64,000 nucleotides of DNA from Malachius bipustulatus (GCA_910589415.1 OU342635.1:14756001-14820000), one strand, 5' to 3'; shown: positions 25,009 through 37,136, counted from the stretch's first letter. The notes: a model not told the origin generated them from the letters alone. Program-made: numbers and translations.

Positions 25009-26526
25009 AACCTTTTGTTTTATAGTTTTGCAGATGCAATCTGGTTGTAGAATGAACTCACTGCAAAATAAAAATAATTTTTATTAAACGAATTAAAAGA
25101 TATTTTCAAAAACGTTTTCTCAAACTTGTAAAATAAAAATGCTGTCCTGATAGGTACTTTCCGCAAAGACGAGCAAATACCGGCAAAAAATATCAAATTA
25201 TTTAATACAATCAGTCAGTCGGAGTTACTTATTAGTTAACGTGTAAACAATAAGATAATTTGCTACTAATTAAACAACGCTTTAGTATTATTGTAAATTT
25301 AGTGTATAAGTGTGGAGGTAGTTACAGCTTTTAACTTGTTTAATGAAGCAATTAATTACAGTTTAAGTTTCAGATAAATTAAATTTACATTCAAGACTCT
25401 AATTATTTTGCCACGCATGCGTAAAAATGACTTACTTCGGAAATATTGCTTGTTTTATGTTTTTTACGTAGGTGGGTACATAATATTAACATCACATCAA
25501 ACTATTTTTTTTTTTTTTTTTTTATAAAAAAGTTGAATGATGAAATGTGATACGTGCATACTGCTGCATGATCTGCACCCATGTTAATACTCCTTGTTAT
25601 CCCCCGTGCGATGTAAAGAGAAGACAAAATAAATGAAATGAATAAGCAAATCCAGGCTTGGTTAAAATGATGAAGTTAATTTATCGGTGTCAGAGTGACA
25701 ATGGTCATCAGTCGTTCCTGTCGCGTGACATTTCAAAACAACTGCAACCCCGGCTAATTTTATTTTCTCCGTTACTGTGGCGCGTTATGTACGTTCCAGA
25801 CAGTAAATATGGGTTACAAATTTACATTCTTTCATTTATTATTATTTATGTGATAGGTTAATTATCATCATTTGAATTTATTTGTGCACTTCAGACAATT
25901 ATTCGTAATTCATTATAAAAAGCGGAATTTTATGTACGTCCGTTGAAAATGTCACAGCAGGACGTCAATAATATGGAGTATAGAATAATAAATTAGTACA
26001 AATTTATACAGGATGAGGTGACTCAGTAAAACGAAGGTATACTATTATATTTTATAGGGGCTTCAGCTGCCGAAGAAAATTAAATTATGGTTATGATAAA
26101 GTTTTTTTTTCCGGAACCAGTTTTCTCAATTTCTTATTGTGTACCTACCTATTTGAAAAAAAAAAAAACTCTAAATGGAGAAACTAAATCGAATACACCA
26201 TCAAGGTAATATCTAAATATATGAAAAATATTAAGTAGAATTCATTGAAACTCTTAACCATTATTCCATTTATAGGTACCATTAGGGGGCGTACTGTCTC
26301 CCTTCATCGAATTTTAAATTTTAAATTAATCGTTGAAAAGATCAAACGAATAAATTTTTTCCAAGATAATTAGGTACCTATCTAAAAATAAATTGTTCTT
26401 AGATCGGCATTCTTTCAACTTTTTCAGAAAAACCTAACGAATGGGGTGGCGTTGTTAAGATAAGTTAATGACCGCTACAGGTAACTTTTAAGGTAATAAC
26501 TTCCCCACCATTGAAGTATGAAACAT
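25009..26526. other. AT-rich DNA, no recognised gene
   Basis: There is an uninterrupted T run at about 25506-25523. A stretch at 25547-25640 ends in AATAAATGAAATGAATAAG and might be a retroposon 3' end. The plus-strand frame at 25658-25861 is not recognised. Nothing else stands out. Confidence 0.35.
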
Positions 26527-27240
26527 AGAGAGTCAGTTAAATTATCGAAAAGTTACAATTTTCTGCTTATTTGGAACAAAATTTATGGAAACTTAAATCG
26601 TTGCTGAAATATCCTGAACAATCTGAAAAATTGACATTTCTCATTTTAGACGTAGGTAGGTACCTTTTTTATTCGTCAAAGGCAGATCCATCTGACATTT
26701 CAAAAGTTTTCAAAGCCGACTAGGTCTCCGAGCTTCGATTTTATTATCGCCGCCATACCTATTGTTTGTTATGGCCGCTCATTTGTTATAAAAAAATCAA
26801 GGAAACCAAAAACATAAAAAAGAAATCTTTTTTTCCTTGTTTCGAAAATTTTTTCACCGAATATTCTTAGAAACAGTGACGTAATAACGTCATTCGGTGA
26901 TTTTTTTTCTTTTCGAGAAAAGATAATTGCCGTATTATTTCAAAAAGAGAAAACACTTTATTGGCTTACCTACTTTTTTATTTTTTTTTTAGGTACCTTT
27001 TCTTTTTTACCTATTCTTTTATTTTTTAGTAGGTACTTTTACAATGTAGGTACCTACTTTTAAGGTTTCCGTTTAATCATTTTACTTTATTTTTTTCAGA
27101 AGGGTTGGATCTATTAATTTATTATTTATAATAAAGATATGATTGAAATAAGAAATCTCGATTTTTCAGTTTTTCAGGATATTTCAGCAATTCTACTCAA
27201 GCTTTCCAAAATTTTGTTCCCGAAACTTCCAATTCTCATT
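26527..27240. mobile_element. Degenerate member of the 8.8-kb foldback family
   Basis: The left arm carries CAGTTAAATTATCGAAAAGT and ATCTGACATTTCAAAAGTTTTCAAAGCCGACTAG-type sequence. The right side carries AAATCTCGATTTTTCAGTTT followed by TTCAGGATATTTCAGCAA, the complement of the left. Both outermost ends have decayed. The left arm near 26650-26665 holds GTAGGTAGGTACC where related copies have a short unrelated sequence. Confidence 0.6.
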
Positions 27241-27259
27241 GAATGACTCATTGATCTAA

Positions 27260-27620
27260 TAGATTCTCATCATCATCAGGACAGTTGTCTAATTCTACAG
27301 CAACCGTAATTAAACTCTCACAGTACAACATCGATTCTAAAATGGAAGCGGAGGTGGAAGTCTGACGAAAATGTTCTTTTAAATTAAATCCTTTTCGAAG
27401 TGAAAAGGGGGCGTTAAAAGGCGTTCACTTGGAAAAGGATTTAATTTAAAAATAGTCTCGCTGGACTTGGCTGTGATGACCTGAAAGTCTTTTAACATTT
27501 TCGTCATAACCCTCTACGACCTCCACCTCCGTCTCCATTTTAGAATCGATGTTGTTACGATGTTGTCCTGATGATGAGCCATAAGACTCGAAACCGGTAG
27601 GCAAGCTAGCAAAATTTATA
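27260..27620. repeat. Inverted-repeat element, Penelope-like or MITE remnant
   Basis: Left (about 27266-27355) and right (about 27505-27580) arms are imperfect reverse complements containing CATCATCAGGACA and CATCGATTCTAAAATGGA. Inside is a second inverted pair built on AAATTAAATCCTTTTC (about 27381 and 27443). The right arm leads into CTGATGA...GAAACCGGTA, a combination reminiscent of the hammerhead-bearing terminal repeats of Penelope-like retroelements. No reverse transcriptase is present. Confidence 0.5.
27563..27604 (+). ncRNA. Candidate hammerhead ribozyme fold (imperfect)
   Basis: Core CTGATGA (27568-27574) and GAAA (27590-27593) are in the right order. Stem I can form from TTGTC (27563-27567) with GGCAA (27600-27604). 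Stem III is the self-complementary ACCGGT (27593-27598), followed by A27599, which fits a UA cleavage site. Stem II pairs GAG (27576-27578) with CTC (27587-27589), but one extra base (T27575) lies between core and stem, so the fold departs from the standard form and may be inactive. Confidence 0.35.
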
Positions 27621-27624
27621 AAAG

Positions 27625-28469
27625 TATACTCTTATATGACCTGAATTGTTGTCTATTTATTGATGCAATAGAGTATACCATGCCAATTACACGAATTGTA
27701 CCTTTAGTTTTAGTTGGTGCATTGTGTGTATTACCAATAGGTATAAGTAGGTATACAGTGTGTCCTAGATGATGCTGCACTTATTGAGATCTCGGCTGCT
27801 GTAAGAGATACGAGAACGTTTAATGGGGAAAGTTAAAAAAAAAATTGAAGAGAATTTTATGATGTTACCTGAAACCTTTCCCCAAACGGTAATTGCTTTA
27901 TATTTTGAATAAACCGATACGCTGCTTTTTCTAAATATCCTGATAACTATTGATTTCTTATTATTTTTGAAAAAAAAAAAAAACCTTCTTAGTGTAACTT
28001 TTCATGTAGAATCGGTCGGATTAGTCTGATTTTTATTTTCTGTTTCGATTAATCGGATTCATCATCAACTTTGGTTTTTCTTATGCATAAACGTATCGAT
28101 TTTTTACTAATTTAGAAACCATTTTATTGCCTTTTTAATAAAACAAAAAAGTAATTTTTTTATTAATTTTTACACTTTGTACAGTAATAGTAACTACTCT
28201 TAATATAAATGTCAAAATTCGTAAAAATGAATATTTTTTTGTATTTAGATATTAGTTTTTCCCAAGTGTGTTACAAAAAATAATTAAGAAGAAAATAAAA
28301 TGCTCTTTTATTTCAATTTTGGTTTTTAGTAAATTTTTAAGCGATCTCGTGTCTCCTGCTACAGCAGCCGAGATCCTAATAATTACATGCGACAGCAATC
28401 TGATGGGGCATACTGGCATACAGTATACCTATACTGATTTCTTGTCATATTTCAAAATTAGAGATGATC
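27625..28469. other. AT-rich DNA, no recognised gene
   Basis: Contains TAGGTA-type clusters near 27735-27755 and long A/T runs. The frame starting at 28268 runs into the next foldback and is not a gene. Confidence 0.4.
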
Positions 28470-28471
28470 TA

Positions 28472-29456
28472 CAGGGTGCACCATGTATCCTTCTCTATAT
28501 TGCTATCTCCTGAACGCTAAGAGATACAGGGTCGGTTAAATTAGAGAAAAGATGCGCAGTTTTGTGGCCATCTCGAATCCGTCAAAACATGCAAGATATC
28601 TGTGACCGTTCCTGAAATATCCTGGAAAAACTGAAAAATCGAGATTTCTTATTTTCCTCATATCTTTTTTATTATTGGAAATTAATAAATAATTTTTTGT
28701 AGGCTTACATAAGCCGTTGAGCTATCCATCTGACGTTTCAAAAATTTTCAAGGCCTACTAGATCCAAGAGTTTTCACAGTCAACTTTCGTTTTTCTTATG
28801 GCCGCAATATTATTTTTTTATGTCGTTCGATATGAAAAAAATAATGGAAATAAAAAATTAATAAACTTCAAAAAAGCAAAACTTTTTTAATTTTTATTCT
28901 TAATTTTTCAAAGATCGTCGAAAAACGTCAACATTTGTAAAATACGCCAAAATAGTGCTGCCTTATGGTCTTTTAATTTATCTATGAAATTCGGTCTAAA
29001 AATGTGTCTTTTTGTAAAGAAAAAAGAAGAATAAAAAAATTTTTAATTTATTTTTTGAAGTATAACAATTTTTAGTTTTTATGATTTGTTTTTATACCGA
29101 ACAACATAAAAAAACACTATGGTGGCCATAAGAAAAACGAAAGTTGACTATGAAAATTCTGGGATCTAGTCGGCTTTGAAAATTTTTGAAATGTCAGATG
29201 GGTAGCTCTTGACGACTTATGTAAGCCCACAAAAAATTATTCATTAATCTCCAATAATAAAAAAGATATGGAAAAAATAAGAAATTTCGATTTTTCAGTT
29301 TTTTCAGGATATTTCAGGAACGGTCACAGATATCTTGTATGTCTCTACGGAATCGAGATGGTCACAAAATTGCGCTCCTTTGGACTTGCTTAACCGACCC
29401 TGTATCTGTTAGCGTTAGGAGATAGCAATATAGAGAAGGATACATGGTGCACCCTG
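28472..29456. mobile_element. Foldback element, family CAGGGTGCACC, copy B (inverted)
   Basis: A 985-bp near-palindrome flanked by TA (28470-28471 and 29457-29458). Relative to the copy at 8789-9755 it lies in the opposite orientation: its central segment and the unequal details of its two arms match copy A only after reverse complementing. The second, inner end is clear here: CAGGGTCGG starts at 28527 after TA, and its partner ends at 29402 before TA, so a foldback of 876 bp sits within outer arms of about 55 bp. No transposase is encoded. Confidence 0.85.
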
Positions 29457-29458
29457 TA

Positions 29459-32400
29459 TAATCGCAGGGTTGATATACTAAAATATTTTAAATGACGACA
29501 TTATTTTTAATTTTCTATATGATTCTCTAAATAAAAAATTGTTAAATAAATTGCACATAAGCACTCACGTTTTCACTAATACATCATCAATACGATATTA
29601 TATAATGGTGAAAATCTGCAAGGACATAATCGAAGACATAATAATTAATAACTAAAAAATTCTGAAAGAAAAAATTACAATAGCATACGTATAATGATCA
29701 TCAATCAATCAAATAGTGAACAGGTAGAACATTTTTAATTCCATATTAAAGTTCGAACTTTTTTTATTTTATTTAGTAAGTAGGTACCTACTTAAAATAA
29801 TAATACTCCATATAAACGGTTTTCTCAAGCCTGCCAATGGTACCTACGATGAGTAAACCATAGTATCACGTTGATCTTCATGTTTAGGTACTGGTTCTGA
29901 AAGGTTATTAAAATATTAAAATTATGAGTTTGGTAGGATTTTATTTTTTTTATTGCCTTATGTAAGACCTTAACAACATATTTGATATAGATTATTCGAA
30001 AAAAAGAGGTTTTCATAATAAAAAGTTGATCACCTTGCATTTTTATCATCGCCCTAACCAATACCAAATAATTAATTATTTTGATTGGGTGAGAATAACT
30101 TATTTTATGTCATGGCTGTAACGACGACAGGTATATGAAAAAATTATTTTTACCCACAATAATAATTAGATCTGGACTATCTAGGTATATAACACATGGC
30201 ATAAAATTACACATACGTATCATAATTTCCCATTATAAATATTCACCGTGACAAAATTTTAAGAACAAATTTTTGTTATATAAAGTGTCTACTCATCCAT
30301 CAGTACCGTTTATTTTCACCACATTTACGTATAAATAATTAATTTCGGGACATATTTCAAACAATATATAAGCGATATGAAACACTAAACAGACATCAAG
30401 CATTTTCTAGACCTAATGAAACATCTGTGGCGAATAAATTATATCTCGATCTGGATTCGGTTATTTTCGTACACAAAATCAGTCACCCACTGTAACAAAT
30501 TTTCTTAGGATATTGACGATCACACGGTTCTGATAATAGATCGAGACAGTTGTCGTTTCGTCGTTGTCATAAAACTAGAACAAGGCAGTTAATAATTTTA
30601 AAAATAGCGAGCACTTTGGCAAAATTGATCCCTCCCCTATAGCACTTATATTATTTTATTTTTTAGTTTTTATTTCATTCAAAATACATATTACCTATAG
30701 CCCAGATTTATAACTCATCAAGCAAGATGATATTTTTTGTAAAAATACGTATTTGAATCCAAAGAAGTCTTTTTTTACTTCTAGAAGTTACTAATAAGAC
30801 ATAAATCTAGCTGGAAAAACACGGTGCAATTCTGTTTTTCATAACACATGAGATTATTGAGTTCCACAGTTATCAGTTAAGTTAACGGAGCAGAGAGCAG
30901 TTTTCAATATACAAAAAAATCATATAAAAAATAGAAAAAGTGAAAAAAACAAATCTGCCAAGATTTTATTGTATTGAATAGGGCTCAGGTCTACTTAAAC
31001 AAAATCTGCTCCCATATCTATTATAGTGATCTCAAATTTTTCAACCAAAATCTTGCAACTTATTATAATAAGATGCTGTGGATTTATGAAGCCAATTAAC
31101 AAGTTTATTAATATCTCGGATAGTTGCAAACGGAAAATCAATAAACTTTAGAGAGTAAAGATGTGTTTGCTAAAATCTACTTAACCCCCTTACTAAAAAA
31201 ATTGATTCACGCCAACAGAACTCAATTTTGAGCCCAGCCCAACAAGTTGAACTTGTCTCTATGTCTTCCTACAGGAACAAACTCCTACACCATGGATTTG
31301 ACACCCTTTTCCTCCCAAAAAAATTATTTGTTGGGTATGTTAGAGGGATACTGTCAGTTCATGCTCCTTCAACAAAATATTCCTCCCTTAGAATGCTAGT
31401 GTTTCCGACTAGTCTCCCTCAAGTGTTTCATATCTTTCCTTGTTAATGTGCGCAAATCCCATTGCCAGTTCCTGTAGGTACATATCAGCAGGTGTAAAGT
31501 TGGCAAGTATAATTCAACAATTCGATGAAGCATTACTTCGTCCAGTCTGGCTGCTGCTGCTTCTATTCGTTCCTTGTCCATGACTAGTCCTAGTCCTTAT
31601 AGGAAGATCATGGGAGCTATACCAAGAAGTATCTGCCAATCAATCGATTAGTATCCACGGTGGCATTCGAATACTCCCTCTCGAACTAATCTACCGTAGA
31701 GACAACACCTGTTGATTCACTTGGGACCATAAACTTTTTCGTGCGTGTATATTTTCATTAATTTTAGTTCTTAATTCCAGGAAATCTTAATTACAAAAAA
31801 TGATCCCAAAAATGTGTTCTGTATCACTCCCTCCACAATATCACCATAATTTTTGCCCATGTGCTCTTGCCGCAGAAAGCGAGTTTTCTTGAGTTAGGTA
31901 GCTCATCTCTTCATTGATTTGGTTTTGGGTTCACTCTGCACACTCTTGGTGTCTTTCCAAAACAGAATGCCTTGTGCTTCTTCAATTTATTCAAAAGAAA
32001 CTTTATTATACAAGCAGAAACATTGCTGAACACCGTCATGCTCGTTCCCTGCTTCTACTTATAATATTTATATCTAATCATCACTGATCAATCGATACTA
32101 ATTCAAATAATAGTCCCTTGTTCTTATATATTGTCTTGATGGATAGATTGGTCTTCGCCGCCCCCCCCCCCCCCCCCCCCTTGAAAACAACCTAGATAGT
32201 TTTTAGTTTTAATAAACTGAGGACGTGGATTGACTTGGTGGCAATTTAATATTCGTATCTGCGTTGAATGAATTCCGGAGAAACTTTTGTAATTAACAAT
32301 GTTGAAATTGGTGATAAAAGGGTAGTAATTGGTGATGCAAAAGCGATGTAAGGTTAATGAATGCGGATGATCATAATTGGCATATTTTTTCCCAGAACGC

Positions 32401-32912
32401 TGTTAACATGTTTTGAGATGCAGAAGCTCTTGTATTACCATTGTATGGTGTCAGTAAGAGTACATTATCAACATATCGTGCGTGCATGTGTGGTATTCGT
32501 TTATACAATTAAAATTTAAAACATTACAATTATTTATATAAGTAGGCACACTATAATGATAATGAGAGTGACTAAATTACTGTAACTTATAATGTGTCTC
32601 TTACCTATAATCATTACCTGCAGCAATTTCAAAATTGAAATTTTAATCAAAAAAAGTTGTTTTTCTTAACAAAAATTTAGTACTTAATTTAAAAAAAATC
32701 GCTTTTGCTGGCTAGGCATTATAAAAAATAGGATTTTAAGTGTCAACTGGCGAAAAAAAATTTCCACTCATTGACTCACCCATCGTATAGACTTATATAT
32801 TCTTGAATATAATACACAATTTTCGTCAAGAATGATTTTCCTATTTATGCACTGCTTCTAATGTTTTTGGCAAGGGATCTATATACCTAAAAAATTCAAA
32901 CACAAATGTCTA
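29459..32912. other. AT-rich DNA with a homopolymer run; no recognised gene
   Basis: The only striking items are the 20-base C run at 32161-32180 and a coding-like patch at about 31390-31990. There minus-strand frames read LANFTPADMYLQELAMGFAH and similar pieces broken by stops; I cannot assign it and it may be a decayed pseudogene or chance. The remainder is AT-rich and unremarkable. Confidence 0.35.
32161..32180 (+). repeat. Poly-C homopolymer, 20 bases
   Basis: An uninterrupted run of 20 C in AT-rich DNA. Its exact length is likely unreliable in assembled sequence. Confidence 0.9.
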
Positions 32913-32914
32913 TA

Positions 32915-33545
32915 CAGGGTGTATTGTAACGTCCGCATAATATTAGCACCACGTGATTCTACATCAAAAACAGAACCGTTTAATACCGTTTAGCTCTTAG
33001 ACTTCAAATAACGAAGTTATCGACCATTGCAGTTTAAACTTGAAGTTTTTTAATACTCAAAAATATTGCTTAATATTATTAAAAAATTCTTAAGTAAAAA
33101 GTAAAATAGCCAAATTATCCAAAATTTTAGATTTTTTTTTTGGTAAAAATGGTTTTAATTAACATTTCAAAACTAGGAATTATTTGATTTCCTGAGTTCC
33201 AATACTTCCAATCAATATTGCAACTGCGCGTTTTAATTGTTGAATAAAAAATTGAAAAAATTAAAAAATTGCAACATTGACACGTCGCAGCATGACATTT
33301 GTATTGTTGCACCTTTTTTCGATTACATAACAACGGCACACTATACCAGTGAGGTGACTTCACGTCTAATAAGTTATCTTAATTTTTATACCAGCGCCAG
33401 TGTTGCAAAATTTAAGAACGTTAAATTGTCCATATCTTAAAATCTGTGTATACATCAAGAAAAAACTGTTGAGGACTTTTTTGTTCTGTTTTTGATGTAG
33501 AATCGCGTGGTGCTAATATTATGCGGACGTTACAATACACCCCTG
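32915..33545. mobile_element. DNA element with about 65-bp terminal inverted repeats
   Basis: Ends read CAGGGTGTATTGTAACGTCC on the left and its complement on the right with one extra base, each next to TA (32913-32914, 33546-33547). The repeats cover ATTAGCACCACGTGATTC and ATCAAAAACAGAAC, then diverge. The roughly 500-bp inside has overlapping frames at 33127-33440 on both strands, none recognised. It is a non-autonomous Tc1/mariner-type candidate. Confidence 0.75.
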
Positions 33546-34170
33546 TATAACAAAACAAGGAAATAGGTGTTGTTTATTGATATAGTCTGACATTGACACC
33601 TAACCGATTCCTAATCTCCGAGGTGGTGTTTTAGAAGTGAGCTCTTTATATTTCACTCCCGATGTCTAAACCGAAAGCAAACTGAGGCAACTCCATCAAC
33701 TCCAAATACCGTGACCGAACGCTGTAGGTTGTGTAAAGAGCTTTTGAACGAATGGGGTGTATATCCTGAACGTACCTACTATATACTAAGTTTTTCATTA
33801 ACCCCGAACGATCGCTTACTTGGGTATTTGGTAAGCTATCTTTTTTGCAACTATGCGCTGTAATAAGAAAAACATTTTAGGTATTTGCCACCACTATTAT
33901 ATACTACTTACAATCAATTCTTATTTTAATTATTTAAATGACAAATTTCATCGTCTTTTTAGTCATCATCTCTCAATTTTTTCACATAGATAACTATGCC
34001 TAGGTTTCTTTCCTTTTTGAAAAAATTCCTTTTGCCTTTTTTTCAATAAAAAACTTTACTATTTTGAGCGTCTCTAGTTGCTCAATTTTTTTTAGTGAAT
34101 TTATTGTAATGCATTTTCGTAGAGAAAAAAGTGAAATCAACTGAGTAAATTTTTCACAAATAGGTACTAT

Positions 34171-34719
34171 CAGGATGATCCAGTAACTCCCGCCCTCATG
34201 CTGCGGTAAACTTCACTTTTTATAAGTGGTAAATTTTCTTATTGCAGTGTTGTAATTCTTTTCTTCCAAATATATGACCACTTTTGTAAAAAAAAGTGGC
34301 AACACTGCACTGAACATGTGAATAAGTTCGGGTTAGATGGTATTGTTATTATTTTTATTTCCATAGCAACGGAGGCATTTGAATATTTTATATTCTAAGT
34401 TGAGTTTAGATTCAAATTTCGTTCAGATTTACGTATGGTATCAATTTCCAACATTCTCAATTCCTCTGTAAAGAGGTTTTGTGGAAAAAAAAATTAATGA
34501 ATTATATGGTATCCGTTCCAGACATATTACAGTAACCTGAATTTTTCGTTAAAATTTATCACGGTTATTGAAAAAATTACCTTTAAACTCGGATGAGGGA
34601 AACTCTGTAACTTGAAAACCAACCGTTGGATTCAATTTCTTTTGAAGAATATCCTTAATTTTAATGGGCTCTATATATCGCCCTGTATTAGGAGTGCGCG
34701 CGAGTTACTGATCACCCTG
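34171..34719. mobile_element. MITE-like element, family CAGGGTGATCAGTAACTCG, copy 1
   Basis: The left end (CAGGATGATCCAGTAACTCC) and the right end (complement of CAGGGTGATCAGTAACTCG) form short inverted repeats. The unit aligns over its full length, reversed, with 51556-52127, sharing GCAGTGTTG, CACATGTTCAGTGCAGTG, CAAAACCTCTTTACAGAG and GAAACTCTGTAACTTGAAAA. Two full-length copies with the same ends define it as a mobile family. The flanks show TAT on both sides rather than a clean TA. It encodes no protein. Confidence 0.75.
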
Positions 34720-35398
34720 TATGACCAGAAATCAACAATAAACTCGTTTGCGAATTGATTTCTAAGCTCATTAAGATGAGGACCTCTGTGATGAGTGCTG
34801 CTCAGTTGGTCATTCCATCAAGTAGTTCGCTATAGTGCTGGTGCCTCTCTGGTATTTTTTTTTTTTTAAACTATAATAATTTCCCAAAAGGCAATAATTT
34901 GAAATCTGGTGACCTATGTGGTCAATTCAGCATTCATAAATTGATATGTGGGATAAAGTAGGTACACTTTTTTCTCCAAAAATACATTACAATAAATTCA
35001 TTGGAATAAAGAAATAAAGATTTTTATTGTGTGTGAAGTGTGACCCTTTCCTCAGGCACTTCATGAGAGTTATGTTAGGTTTTGTGACATTCCCAGTAAA
35101 TTTCGACAAAAAGAAAAGACATCTGTAAAATAAAATATTGAAGGCTCTACAATCTCATGAGCCTGCTAAAGACAAAGACGGCACCGTTTCGCCTTTTTTA
35201 ATGCTCGTCAGTTTTCCATGCCTACAAGATATGATGAGAAGAATGTGTCAATCCATCCCTTCGATAGGTACATTCAGGGCAAGATCATAAGTCATAAAAG
35301 AGCGGTGATAATTGTAATTTCAACAAAACGTAATGACCGTGTTTTTAGGTGAGTACCTTATAGGTACCTATAGTAACTAAGATTTAATAATTTTCTTA

Positions 35399-35937
35399 TA
35401 CCTATTCATGCAGTGTTTCACTTTAAATGGAATGAACTCTTGTTTATTTTTTAATGAATTTCAAAAACCTTTTTTTCTTTATTATGTAAAATGTTTCTTG
35501 AATAAATGAACTTTCAGCCGTTGCAGAGAACTAGGTACCTACAGTGTACTGTGATAAAAAAAAAATTGAGAAAACTTACTATAGGCATTTTTTTTCGAAA
35601 AACTTTATTCAAAAATTAAAGTTGTTCGTTTGAAAATCATCTCAAAATTCCAAATCTTGAGATTGGTCATAAACAAGAAGAAAAAAAATTGGTATAATTT
35701 CAATTTTTTTCTAAAAACGTAATCAAATAATCAAAATTTTATTTATTTAAAAATCTGAGGTGATTCAAACAACTTTTTATATAAAATTTTTCGGAGAAAA
35801 GAATCTATTTATAATGCATGTTTTCTGAATTTTTAGAGTTTATTTTATCACAAAAAGAGTTCTTTGCAACGGCTTAAACTCATCAAAAAATAAAAAAGTT
35901 ATGGAGGTGATTCCATTTGAAGTGCATGAGCACACTG
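35399..35937. mobile_element. Degenerate foldback element
   Basis: The right end (GTGCATGAGCACACTG, then TA) and the left end near 35399-35440 (CATGCAGTGTTTCACTTTAAATGGAA) are imperfect complements, as are the deeper arm parts GCCGTTGCAGAGAAC (35518) and GTTCTTTGCAACGGC (35860). There is no coding sequence. It directly abuts the next element across TATATATA (35938-35945). Confidence 0.55.
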
Positions 35938-36315
35938 TATATATACACTGTGTCTCTTGAATTTCTGGACATAGGGAATTCCCATGTTAAAATAAACTAT
36001 TGGAAATATTGGCTCCCCTAATTATTTTACAGTAAAATGTCAAATATAAAACTTCTTAAGGAAAAAAAGCTGCTTCTTATGCTACAATTGCATTTTCATG
36101 TGGTTCATCCTTTTTCGAGAAAATTAGGAAAAACTTAACGGTTTTTCGTAGTTTTTCGAGGCTGCTTTGCTTTTGACAGATAATGCTAAAAATTATTAAT
36201 TGTCAATAACTGATTGTTCAAAAGTAATTCATTCATCATTAAAACTTTAAGTGGCAAAGTATTACTTTTTAAAGAAAGACTTGCAAAGACTTGTTTATAA
36301 AAAAGAATTATTACC

Positions 36316-36320
36316 TACAC
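36316..36320 (+). repeat. Target-site duplication, left copy
   Basis: TACAC precedes the 5' LTR and is repeated immediately after the 3' LTR at 41875-41879. A 5-bp duplication is normal for BEL/Pao integration. Confidence 0.95.
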
Positions 36321-36857
36321 TGTTACGTCCTTGGTGAATAATCGATTCGTATTCTCTAAGACACCACCGTTTCCTACCCCTTCCTATCCCTTTACACATC
36401 GGGACGAAGGAAAAGGACACCTGACCGGACAGGACCACACATAGAGAGAAGAGTCGAGGTTTAACATCGAGAGAGAAAAGAACTCGACAGAGTGCCGTTC
36501 GTACCAGACTCGTCGATGCTGGTGTTAAGGAAGCGGTATAAAGTAGTGGAACAATCGTGGGTACCTACATAGTGAAGCAGAGTGAACAATAATAATAGTT
36601 ACAACATCTCGCAAATTAAAACAAGTGCCCCTTTAGTCGGACAAGACACAAGGTCAGTAATTTCGATAATAATTATTAATAATTGTGTTCCTGTCAATCA
36701 TTGGCAATTACAGCCTGGTCCTTCCCTAAATTTTGATCCTGTCATCCGTGGCGATTCGGTATTACCATCGCGGCATCGAGCCGCATTAATTTAGCCCCCT
36801 TTCAGGATCGAATCGCGTCGTTAATATTTCGTGTTGCTCTTTGACGCGGAGTTAACA
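36321..36857 (+). repeat. 5' LTR
   Basis: Begins TGTTACG and ends TTAACA, giving the 5-bp terminal inverted repeat TGTTA/TAACA. It matches 41338-41874 throughout as far as I can read. A TATAAAG at 36537-36543 is the likely core promoter element, placing transcription start roughly 25-30 bases later. The short open frame at 36582-36794 lacks any family resemblance and is not called. Confidence 0.95.
36537..36543 (+). promoter_or_regulatory. Possible TATA box in 5' LTR
   Basis: TATAAAG about 216 bases into the LTR; the same motif sits in the 3' LTR at 41554-41560. Confidence 0.5.
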
Positions 36858-36863
36858 TTTTTT

Positions 36864-36881
36864 TGGTCCCTCCGTAGTCGG
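36864..36881 (+). other. Probable primer binding site
   Basis: TGGTCCCTCCGTAGTCGG begins six bases after the LTR; TGG is the complement of a tRNA CCA end. I could not name the tRNA from memory of acceptor stems. Confidence 0.5.
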
Positions 36882-37136
36882 ATAGGAAAGCTCGTGGAAA
36901 TATAGTTCATTAATTGGTTGCATCATTTGTTTGAAATTAGTTTCTCACTCACTGTGTTAAGGTAGCCTGTTTGTAGGTCAAAGGATTCGAAATAGTCGAT
37001 CCAAAGGACGCCAGACGGCATTTTCACCCATTCCACTAATTTTACTCCATTCTCACCTCACTCCACTTCTTCGTTCGTTGCAGGTGTTCGTTTTAAAAAC
37101 CTCTGTAATAGTTGAAATATTTTCTCTCTGAATTCG

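Noticed and set aside
28268..28513. 81-codon plus-strand gene
   Set aside because: The frame crosses the border into the foldback at 28472, so its end is set by the transposable element.
36582..36794. 70-codon open frame, repeated at 41599-41811
   Set aside because: It lies within the LTRs, starts at a non-ATG codon and resembles no protein; it is repeated only because the LTRs are.
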